Assembly (NCBI GenBank): GCA_902825855.1
Contig: CADECW010000044.1
Location: 2,766-50,945 of the forward strand
Source: an uncultured Rhodospirillales bacterium
Lineage (GTDB): Bacteria > Pseudomonadota > Alphaproteobacteria > Reyranellales > Reyranellaceae
Length of the DNA stretch: 48,180 bases
Direction of reading: 5' to 3'
The translations under genes were made by a program, and so were the position numbers. The notes under the pieces are model-generated. The model saw nothing but the letters and a program-made list of their open reading frames with translations. It did not search any database and was not told the origin of the DNA. Positions 41,956 through 48,180 of the stretch are shown here, one piece after another. Numbering within the stretch: position 1 is the first letter of the stretch; each line of letters begins with the position of its first letter.

Positions 41956-43548
41956 ATGACGCCGATGATCAAGATCAGTCTGCTCGGCAGCCTGGAGGTT
42001 TCACGCGACGGAACGGCTCTGGCTTTGCCGTCCTCGCGAAAGACGCGTGCGCTGTTGGCCTATCTGGCGGCGATCGACCGGCCGCAGCAACGCCAGCATC
42101 TCTGCGAGCTGCTTTGGGATCTGCCCGACGATCCTCGTGCCGCCCTGCGCTGGAGCCTCAGCCGCCTGAGAAGCCTTTTGGATACAGAGAAGGAGCCTTC
42201 GCCTATCCAGGCAGATCGCCAGGTCGCCGGCCTCGATCATGAACTCGTATCCATTGACCTCATGTCAGTTCGACGCATCGTAGCTTCTGGTGTCGACGCT
42301 GCCTCCACGGCCGATCTGAAGGCCGCTCTCGCCTTGTTCAAAGGGCCGCTTGGCGCCGACCTCGAATTGCCGGGTTGTCCCGCCTTTCAAGCCTGGCTGG
42401 TGAATGCCCGCGAAGAGGCGCGTCGTCTGCAGCGTCAGATTCTCGATACGCTGAACGACCGGTTGGCGGCCGACCCGGAGGAGGTTCTTCCCTATGCGCA
42501 CGCCCGTGTCGCACTCGACCCCGATGACGAAGCGGCCTGGGCGCGGCTGGTCTCGCTGTTGGTCCGGGCGGGCCGGCCCGGCGAGGCTCGCGCGCAGTAT
42601 GACGCTGCCCGCGGTGTGCTGGCCGAGATCGGCGGCACCACTCGCCTGCTGCAGGATGCGTTGAACGTCGAGGTCGCTGCTCCCGTTCGCAAGGAACAGG
42701 AAATCCCGCTGCATCAGGAAATCCGGTTCTGTCGGGCGCCCGGCGGGGTGCGGATCGCCTACGCGACGGTGGGGCGTGGCGCACCCCTGGTCAAAACCGC
42801 CAACTGGCTCAATCACCTCGAATACGATTGGGAAAGTCCGATCTGGAGCCATCTGCTGCGTGGGCTGGCGCGCCGGCGGACGCTGCTCCGCTACGACGCG
42901 CGCGGCAATGGGCTGTCGGACTGGGAAGTCGGTGAACTGTCACTCGACGCCTGGGTCAGTGACCTCGAAGCGGTTGTCGATGCTGCCAATGTCGAGCGCT
43001 TCCCGCTGTTCGGTGTGTCGCAAGGGTGCGCCATCTCGATCGCCTATGCTGTCCGGCATCCCGATCGCGTGTCGCACCTGATCCTCTATTCCGGGCAGGC
43101 CGCGGGCCTCTACGCGCGCAACGACGAGCCGGTCGAAATCGAGAAGCGCAAGGCTCTGACCACGCTCGTCCGGCATGGCTGGGGCCAGGCCAACCCTGCC
43201 TTCCGGCAGGTCTTCACATCGACGTTCATACCCAACGCCACCCGCGAGCAGGCCGATGCCTTCAACGAGCTGCAGCGGCGCACGACATCGCCCGAATGCG
43301 CGGCGCGCTACTTCGAGGCGACTCCCTGGCTCGATGTGCGGCCGCTGCTGGCGCAAGTCAGCGCGCCCACGCTGGTCATGCATCCGCGCGGCGACCAGGA
43401 CACGCCGATCGAGCTCGGCCGGCAGATGGCGGCCGGTATTCCCGGCGCGCAGTTCGTGCCGTTGCCGGGACAGAATCATCTCTTCCTGGAAGGCGAACCG
43501 GCGGCTCAGCGCTTCTTCGAGGAGCTGGACCGCTTTCTCGCGGCGTGA
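41956..43548 (+). CDS. BTAD/SARP-like transcription activator fused to an alpha/beta hydrolase
   Basis: A 530-residue fusion. Residues 5-95 look like an OmpR-type winged helix of SARP activators (ISLLGSLEVSRDGTALALPSSRKTRALLAYLA, ELLWDLPDDPRAALRWSLSRLR), residues 100-245 are a TPR-like bacterial transcriptional activation domain (ALALFKGPLGADLELPGC, ARVALDPDDEAAWARLVSLLVRAGRPGEA). From about 257 on comes an alpha/beta hydrolase with nucleophile Ser355 (GVSQGC), an acid candidate in HPRGDQDTP and the histidine in GQNHLFLEG. The hydrolase part may sense or turn over the signal that the activator part reports; that is inference. A 43-bp gap precedes it. Confidence 0.88.
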   Translation: MTPMIKISLLGSLEVSRDGTALALPSSRKTRALLAYLAAIDRPQQRQHLCELLWDLPDDPRAALRWSLSRLRSLLDTEKEPSPIQADRQVAGLDHELVSIDLMSVRRIVASGVDAASTADLKAALALFKGPLGADLELPGCPAFQAWLVNAREEARRLQRQILDTLNDRLAADPEEVLPYAHARVALDPDDEAAWARLVSLLVRAGRPGEARAQYDAARGVLAEIGGTTRLLQDALNVEVAAPVRKEQEIPLHQEIRFCRAPGGVRIAYATVGRGAPLVKTANWLNHLEYDWESPIWSHLLRGLARRRTLLRYDARGNGLSDWEVGELSLDAWVSDLEAVVDAANVERFPLFGVSQGCAISIAYAVRHPDRVSHLILYSGQAAGLYARNDEPVEIEKRKALTTLVRHGWGQANPAFRQVFTSTFIPNATREQADAFNELQRRTTSPECAARYFEATPWLDVRPLLAQVSAPTLVMHPRGDQDTPIELGRQMAAGIPGAQFVPLPGQNHLFLEGEPAAQRFFEELDRFLAA

Positions 43549-43551
43549 CGG

Positions 43552-44124
43552 TCATTCCACCATCAGCACCGGTCGGAGCGCCACCGGCCTGGTGATGTTG
43601 TGGACATTGGGCGAGGTCGCGAGCATCGCGGCGAAGATCTCGCGGAACTTCGCCTCGCTGGCCGAGCCCTTGACGCGGAACGTGGACTGCAAGGAGCCAT
43701 AGCCCGGCGAGACACTGGCATCGAGGCCAAAAAATCCGCGCAGGTCGATCGAGCCTTCCGTGGTGATCTCGAGCTTGTCGAGGGTGATGTCGTTCAGCGC
43801 GCACAGGGCGGTGAACCCGACCGTCATGCAGGCATTCAACGCCGCCAGCAGATACTCCTGGGGATTGGCGGCGCTGTCGCTACCGCCGAGCTCGATTGGC
43901 TCGTCGATGTCGAGCGAGAAGCGGCGGGCCACCGCTTTGCCGCCGATCGAATAGGACTCGACCTGGGCGCGGCTGCGCGCGCCTCCCTGCCAGCTCGACG
44001 CGACCTTCCAGTGCGTCATCCCCGTGCCGGGGTCGGCTTGTACCTCGCCGATCAGAGCGCGGATCTCATCGACGGGGAGACCGTTCACGGTCGGCGCCGG
44101 CTTCATCTTCGTCATCGCAGTCAT
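43552..44124 (-). CDS. OsmC-family protein
   Basis: A 190-residue OsmC/Ohr-superfamily protein. Its core reads SSWQGGARSRAQVESYSIGG, SAANPQEYLLAALNACMTVGF and KLEITTEGSIDLRGFFG. Cys99 (NACM) matches the first redox cysteine of the family and Cys108 lies nearby, so a thiol peroxidase-like or organic peroxide-detoxifying role is plausible. The start at 44124 has GGAGAG upstream. It converges on the BTAD fusion with a 3-bp gap and follows the diiron gene by 29 bp, so OsmC and diiron probably form a two-gene operon. Confidence 0.85.
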   Translation of the reverse strand: MTAMTKMKPAPTVNGLPVDEIRALIGEVQADPGTGMTHWKVASSWQGGARSRAQVESYSIGGKAVARRFSLDIDEPIELGGSDSAANPQEYLLAALNACMTVGFTALCALNDITLDKLEITTEGSIDLRGFFGLDASVSPGYGSLQSTFRVKGSASEAKFREIFAAMLATSPNVHNITRPVALRPVLMVE

Positions 44125-44153
44125 CGTTCTCTCCTTTCGTGCGGACTCGAGGG

Positions 44154-45116
44154 TCAGGTGAGGGGAGCCAGGGCATCGACAATGCGACCGAGCTGGCCGT
44201 CCGTGAGGAGCTCGCGGAGAACCTTCACGAAGTGAGGGTGGCGGGCGCCGGACAGGATGTACTGCCAGCGGTAGGCCTTCAGCACCGCGTCGAGGACGGC
44301 ACCGTCCTTGTCCTTGTCCGTGCGTCCAATGGCCGAGGTTTGCATGAAGTAGTCGGCGTCGTTGCGGGCCTGCGCCTGGAGGATGCCGTCGACGGAACCG
44401 ACCAGTTCGATGAACTCGCCCACCGCCCTGTCGCGGGCATTGGGATCGAGTGTTGCGTCGAGACGACGCCACTCGAGCTCGTCGAGCATCGCGTGCTGGG
44501 CTTCCTCGCGCCAATGATAGAGCAAGGCGTCCTTGAAGAGCGGCGACAGATCGCCGTCGGGCAACACGCTCTCGCGATAGTGCGCCTGCGTGAACAGCTC
44601 GATGTGCAGGGTAAGTGCCAGCACGGCCCAGCTGCTCTTGGACAGCACGGCAGCAGCAATGTCGTTGGGCTTCCAGGGAAAGCTGTAGCCCGCGGGCATC
44701 GCCTCTGCCGCCAGGGCCTCCATTCGACGGAACAGCTCCTGGTGCTTCAGCTCCTCGTCACCGAAGCGGACCAATGCCTCGAGAGCCACCTGGTCGCCGA
44801 GGGCGTGGTCCCGGCTGAGCTCGAGGACCTTGGCGCCGATGAACCGTTCGACCAGGCCGAACATGTGGGCGTAGGTCCGCCCCTGGATCTGGCTCAACCA
44901 ACGCCTGTCATCGTCATCCAGGAAATCAAGCTTGCCGATCAGGCTGAGGCCATCCGGCAGATACTTCTGGGAAAGTGACAGGCGCCTTCCCCGGATGACA
45001 TCGGTGTCGATGTCCCAACGGACACGCTTGGAGGCGGCAATGCAGCGCGCATAGGCGCCTGGAATGGCGACTGCCGAAGGGGAGGCTTCCGTCGGGGCAA
45101 GGTCGAGTGGCGTCAT
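44154..45116 (-). CDS. Ferritin-like diiron protein of unknown function
   Basis: A 320-residue helical protein with two carboxylate-histidine pairs: E(E)LKH at residues 121-125 and E(E)AQH at 204-208, with further candidates Glu90 and Glu173. This four-helix pattern is typical of diiron oxygenases and ferritin-like proteins (for example AurF-like). Its substrate is unknown. The ATG has AAAGGAGA upstream. It is 29 bp from the OsmC gene, hinting at a role in redox stress. The N-terminal 35 residues are unconserved in appearance. Confidence 0.75.
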   Translation of the reverse strand: MTPLDLAPTEASPSAVAIPGAYARCIAASKRVRWDIDTDVIRGRRLSLSQKYLPDGLSLIGKLDFLDDDDRRWLSQIQGRTYAHMFGLVERFIGAKVLELSRDHALGDQVALEALVRFGDEELKHQELFRRMEALAAEAMPAGYSFPWKPNDIAAAVLSKSSWAVLALTLHIELFTQAHYRESVLPDGDLSPLFKDALLYHWREEAQHAMLDELEWRRLDATLDPNARDRAVGEFIELVGSVDGILQAQARNDADYFMQTSAIGRTDKDKDGAVLDAVLKAYRWQYILSGARHPHFVKVLRELLTDGQLGRIVDALAPLT

Positions 45117-45283
45117 ATGAAGGTCTCCTTTGGACCGCCTCGTGGCGGGCTGCCGGACTTCTAGACGCCGACCGTGTGAACCAGCGTTTGAACGGGCATG
45201 GAAACTGCCGATGACAGCGTTGAAATTCGGCTTCTATCGTCGATCCATGGAGTCCGCGATGGCCCGCTGCTTGCCAGCGAGGA

Positions 45284-47029
45284 TCAGCCGCCGCCGTACA
45301 GGTAGTTGGGCAGCCACAGCGTCATGCCGGGCCACAGGTACATGATCACCATGCAGACGATGACGATCAGCATGTACGGCATCATGCCGCCGAAGATCTG
45401 GTTCAGTGTGACATGCGGCGGCGAGACGCCCTTCAGGTAGTAGGCGGACATCGCGACGGGCGGCGAGAGGAATGCGGCCTGCAGGTTCACGAACACCAGG
45501 CAGCCCCACAGTACGGGGTCGATGTTGTAGTGCTTCAGGAGCGGCAGGAAGATCGGCACGAAGATAATGATGATCTCCGTCCACTCCAGCGGCCAACCCA
45601 GGATGAAGATGATGGCCTGCGACAGCAGCATGAACTGGACCGGCGTCAGGTTGAGCGACAGCGCCCAGCGCTCGACCAGGCCCTGCCCGCCCAGGATGGC
45701 GAACACGGCGGAGAACAGCGCCGAGCCGACGAACAGCCAGCACACCATGGCGGTGGTCTTGGCGGTCAGGAACACCGCCTCCTTGGTGCGCTTCCAGTCG
45801 AGCGTGCGCGCCTGGAAGGCGAGCAGGAAGGCGCCGGCCGCGCCGACCGCTGCCGATTCGGTCGCCGTGGTGATGCCGAACAGGATCACCGCCAGCACGA
45901 CGACCGTCAGTATGCCGAGCGGCATCACCGAGATGCTGAGCAGCTTCAGCACCGTGAAGCGCGCGGCGTTCATGCGCCAGTAGTAGCGGATCAGGGCAAG
46001 CAGGAAGAGCCCGGCGAAGACGGCGAACCAGATGTAGAAGGCCTGCCCCACGTGCTCCTCGACCGCCTCGGCCACCTGCGCCGCGGCGCCGCCCAGCGGC
46101 TGCAGGCCGGCCGCCTCGGGCGCCTCGATCGCCTTCTTGTGGATCACCACGTACCACCAGGTGCCGCCGAAGGTCGCCACGTACAGCGCCAGCGGCACCA
46201 GGGCCACGAGGAAATTGTAGGCGATGCCGCCATAGCCCAGACGCTTGCCCTCGTCGGTGAGGTCGCGGGCCGCGGCCGGCGCGAACATCGCCTTGACCAG
46301 GCCGACGAGCACGTTGCGCGAATAGGCCGCTTGCAGGCGCTCGACCCAGCCGGGCACCGGCACGCGCGTCTGCTCCTCGGACAGCCGCGGGGCGATCTTC
46401 GGATTCAGCAGCGCCCAGCCCATGATGTAGACGAGATAGAGGAAGGCGAGGAAGAAGCCCGGGAACATCGCCGCGGCATAGAGCTTGACCACCGACTGGC
46501 CGGCAACCGCAGCGTAGACGATGATCATCACCGAGGGCGGAATCAGGATGCCGAGCGTGCCGCCGGCGGTGATCACGCCCGACGCGAGCTTCACGTCATA
46601 GCCGGCGCGCAGCATCGGGTTCATGGCGATGACGCCCATCAGCACCACGACCGCGCCGACCAGGCCGCTGGCAATGCCCCAGAAGGTGCACACCACCAGC
46701 GTCGCCACGGCGAGCGCCGCGGGCACGCGGCGGAAGGCAAGCTGGATGGAGTAGAACATCTTGTCCACGAGCGCGCCGCGCTCCATAACGTAGCCCATCA
46801 GTACGAACAACGGGATCGAGATCAGCACGTCGTTGGTCATGGCGCCGTAGGTCCGTTGGACCATCAGGGCGAAGATCTTGTTGTCGGCCCATGGCTGGCC
46901 CGGCGTGTAGAAGGCGATGAAGCCGAAGACGATGCCGAGCCCCATCAGGGTGAAGGCGGTGGCGAAGCCCATCATGATCACGACCACGATGAGCCCGAGC
47001 ATCAGGAGCCCGAGGGCGGGATCGCTCAT
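45284..47029 (-). CDS. dctM: TRAP transporter large permease subunit
   Basis: A 581-residue DctM-type membrane subunit carrying the transport pathway of a sodium-driven TRAP uptake system for organic acids. Typical blocks are LMGLGIVFGFIAFYTPGQPW, ISIPLFVLMGYVMERGALVDKMFYS, GITTATESAAVGAAGAFLLA, LGWPLEWTEIIIIFVPIFLPLLK and FLSPPVAMSAYYLKG. It is about 150 residues longer than classic DctM (around 430) because of a hydrophilic and helical insert between the two halves (about residues 235-350). The start at 47029 overlaps the dctQ stop as ATGA. The preceding genes are dctQ and dctP. Confidence 0.92.
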   Translation of the reverse strand: MSDPALGLLMLGLIVVVIMMGFATAFTLMGLGIVFGFIAFYTPGQPWADNKIFALMVQRTYGAMTNDVLISIPLFVLMGYVMERGALVDKMFYSIQLAFRRVPAALAVATLVVCTFWGIASGLVGAVVVLMGVIAMNPMLRAGYDVKLASGVITAGGTLGILIPPSVMIIVYAAVAGQSVVKLYAAAMFPGFFLAFLYLVYIMGWALLNPKIAPRLSEEQTRVPVPGWVERLQAAYSRNVLVGLVKAMFAPAAARDLTDEGKRLGYGGIAYNFLVALVPLALYVATFGGTWWYVVIHKKAIEAPEAAGLQPLGGAAAQVAEAVEEHVGQAFYIWFAVFAGLFLLALIRYYWRMNAARFTVLKLLSISVMPLGILTVVVLAVILFGITTATESAAVGAAGAFLLAFQARTLDWKRTKEAVFLTAKTTAMVCWLFVGSALFSAVFAILGGQGLVERWALSLNLTPVQFMLLSQAIIFILGWPLEWTEIIIIFVPIFLPLLKHYNIDPVLWGCLVFVNLQAAFLSPPVAMSAYYLKGVSPPHVTLNQIFGGMMPYMLIVIVCMVIMYLWPGMTLWLPNYLYGGG

Positions 47030-47697
47030 AGCTTGTTGTCTCCCCCGCCCATGCCGCGTTGCCGCGCCGCTTCCTCGATCTGCGCCGCCCGTGCGATCGC
47101 GGCCTGGCGCGCCTCTTCGTCGACATGCTCGCTCTGGGAGAGCTGTTCCTCGACGACGTCGATCTCGCTCACGTCCTTCAGCCGCGACGGCCAGACGCCG
47201 GTCTTGAGGCAGACGATGCAGCGCACTACCTCGGCCACTCCTTGGAGCAGCACCAGGGCGCCGGCCACCGGGATGACGGTCTTGAAATGATAGACCGGCG
47301 GGCCGTCGGCGGTGACGTTGGAATGCTCGTTGATGCGCCAGGAATCGCCGGCATATTCCCAGCCGGCGTAGAACAGGGCGGCGATGCCGGGAAAAAAGAA
47401 CACGAAATAGAGGATCAGGTCGAGCAGCGCCTGGGTGCGCGGCCGCATCGAGCTGTAGAGGAAGTCGCCGCGGACATGCGCGTTTTGCGCCAGCGCATAG
47501 GCGCCGCACAGCATGAACAGCGAGCCGTAGAGCATGTTGTTGAGGTCGAAGATCCAGGCCGTCGGCGCGTTGAGCGCGTAGCGCTTCAGGACTTCCAGAC
47601 AGACGACCGCCATCAGGGCAATGATCAACCAGGCGGCCGCCTTGCCGACCCAGGTGCTGATGCCGTCGATGGTGTGAAGAAAACGGTCGACAGTCAT
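47026..47697 (-). CDS. dctQ: TRAP transporter small permease subunit
   Basis: A 223-residue DctQ-type subunit with four transmembrane helices (AAAWLIIALMAVVCLEVLKRY, MLYGSLFMLCGAYALAQ, LILYFVFFFPGIAALFYAGWEY, TVIPVAGALVLLQGVAEVVRCIV). The motif NAHVRGDFLYSSM in the second loop is typical. The last 50 residues form a charged coiled tail (VVEEQLSQSEHVDEEARQ). No Shine-Dalgarno motif is obvious; a perfect 8-bp hairpin ends 10 bases upstream of its ATG. ATGA overlap with dctM. Confidence 0.9.
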   Translation of the reverse strand: MTVDRFLHTIDGISTWVGKAAAWLIIALMAVVCLEVLKRYALNAPTAWIFDLNNMLYGSLFMLCGAYALAQNAHVRGDFLYSSMRPRTQALLDLILYFVFFFPGIAALFYAGWEYAGDSWRINEHSNVTADGPPVYHFKTVIPVAGALVLLQGVAEVVRCIVCLKTGVWPSRLKDVSEIDVVEEQLSQSEHVDEEARQAAIARAAQIEEAARQRGMGGGDNKL

Positions 47698-47707
47698 GGG
47701 CGGCGGA

Positions 47708-47727
47708 CGCGCCACGCGAGTGGCGCG
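47708..47727 (-). promoter_or_regulatory. Hairpin just upstream of dctQ
   Basis: CGCGCCAC-GCGA-GTGGCGCG is a perfect 8-bp inverted repeat with a 4-base loop, ending 10 bases before the dctQ start (47697). Its position could hide or replace a ribosome binding site, or protect the 5' end of a processed dctQM transcript. It lies next to the terminator-like hairpin at 47743-47770. Confidence 0.45.
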
Positions 47728-47742
47728 CCTTGGTTGATCCAG

Positions 47743-47770
47743 AAAAAGATCGCGCCGCTGGAGCGGCGCG
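47743..47770 (-). terminator. Terminator-like hairpin after dctP (possible attenuator)
   Basis: On the minus strand CGCGCCGC (47770-47763) pairs perfectly with GCGGCGCG (47758-47751) around a 4-base loop TCCA, and after GATC come five T residues (plus-strand AAAAA 47743-47747). It lies 14 bases beyond the dctP stop and before dctQ. Such a hairpin lets most transcripts stop after dctP, so the binding protein is made in excess over the membrane subunits. Confidence 0.65.
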
Positions 47771-47784
47771 CTCCGGGCGACATG

Positions 47785-48180
47785 TCAGAGCTTGATCGGC
47801 TTGGCCTGCGCGCCGAAGTAGTGGTCGAACGCCATCTTGCGGCTGACCACCGTGTCCTGCTCCCACTGCGTTGCGCGCTTGGCGAAGGCGATCTGCGACT
47901 GGGCGATCTCCTTGAACAGCGGATTCTCCGCCGACTTCTTGGCGACCACCTCGTCATAGATCTCGAGCTGCTTCTTCAGCACCGAATCCGGCGTCTTGTA
48001 GAAGCGCACCTTGTCCTTGGTCTGCAATTCGACATAGTCCTTGGAATAGCGGTCGATCGCCTTCCACGACATGTCCTGGCTGGCGGCCTCCACCCCGTTG
48101 GCGATGATGGCACGCATCTTCTCCGGCAGCGCGTTGTACTTGTCCTTGTTGAACATGATCTCGAACTGCTCGGCGTTCTG
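47785..48180 (-). CDS. dctP: TRAP transporter substrate-binding protein (5' end outside window)
   Basis: The C-terminal 131 residues of a DctP-type periplasmic binding protein. The frame runs in from the window edge, with QNAEQFEIMFNKDKYNALPE, then VELQTKDKVRFYKTPDSVLKKQLEIYDE and a conserved C-terminal KMAFDHYFGAQAKPIKL. The DctP helix KMRAIIANGVEAASQDM is typical. The N-terminus, with the signal peptide, is cut off. It is the first gene of the operon dctP-dctQ-dctM read leftward. The extended C-terminus and the length pattern fit the TRAP group associated with mannitol/chloroaromatic-type substrates. The true substrate is unknown. Confidence 0.85.
   Translation of the reverse strand, partial: QNAEQFEIMFNKDKYNALPEKMRAIIANGVEAASQDMSWKAIDRYSKDYVELQTKDKVRFYKTPDSVLKKQLEIYDEVVAKKSAENPLFKEIAQSQIAFAKRATQWEQDTVVSRKMAFDHYFGAQAKPIKL

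Noticed and set aside
45413..47290. A 625-codon plus-strand frame opposite dctM and dctQ
   Set aside because: Composition is rich in His, Asp, Arg and Gln as expected for antisense of GC-rich membrane genes, and it has no family likeness.
1..48180. tRNA, rRNA or complete insertion sequences
   Set aside because: Reading both strands gave no cloverleaf-like segment with a conserved T-loop, no rRNA-like stretch and no transposase gene. Divergent tRNAs could have been missed without a covariance search.

Overview
The window is GC-rich, densely coded chromosomal DNA with short gaps, frequent ATGA/TGATG overlaps and G/C-ending codons. The gene families (CaiB/BaiF CoA-transferase, CoxL-like molybdenum hydroxylase, hydantoinase B, MocR regulator, cyanide-insensitive bd-type oxidase with a DUF2474 peptide, DUF6356, TRAP transporter) point to an environmental alphaproteobacterium, perhaps of the Rhodospirillales/Reyranella type. 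That placement is inference from gene content. No rRNA, tRNA, CRISPR array or complete insertion sequence was seen.

Layout. 1-13.5 kb: acyl-CoA, aromatic and amide catabolism (CoA-transferase, luciferase-like monooxygenase, Ltp2-like thiolase with its DUF35 partner, FAD monooxygenase, molybdenum hydroxylase, acyl-CoA dehydrogenase, hydantoinase B, asparaginase). 13.4-18 kb: a MocR regulator with a striking operator, then a cioAB-DUF2474 terminal oxidase operon. 18-25 kb: an MliC-type lipoprotein, hydrolases, a ribosome hibernation factor, an Lrp regulator, an unrecognised PLP enzyme and a 2-hydroxyacid dehydrogenase. 25-33 kb: aldo/keto reductase, MFS exporter, TerC, and a compact operon of SDR, phytanoyl-CoA dioxygenase, polysaccharide deacetylase, VOC protein and class III cyclase. 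33.2-35 kb: a small, less GC-rich island with an orphan terminator, inverted repeats and unknown proteins, lying between two unrelated sugar kinases. 35-45 kb: glucokinase, sugar isomerase, two serine hydrolases, a frameshifted SDR, a Fic protein, a BTAD/hydrolase fusion, an OsmC protein and a diiron protein. 45.2 kb to the end: a TRAP transporter read leftward (dctP-dctQ-dctM), with an apparent attenuator after dctP.

The most notable find is a gene that ordinary ORF calling cuts at codon 11. On the minus strand at 24900-25118 lies a 72-residue SelW/Rdx-family protein whose redox motif is C-G-A-U, with U encoded by an in-frame TGA. The flanking residues (YCGA-TGA-GYK) match the animal selenoprotein W active site. 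The TGA is followed at the expected distance by a perfect 5-bp stem with a 5-nt loop that fits a bacterial SECIS element. The host should therefore make selenocysteine; selA, selB, selC and selD are not in this window.

Other points to recheck are a FAD monooxygenase whose only sensible start is CTG, a perfect 11-bp inverted repeat overlapping the mocR start codon, a thiolase without the usual nucleophilic cysteine, and a transcription-activator/hydrolase fusion.
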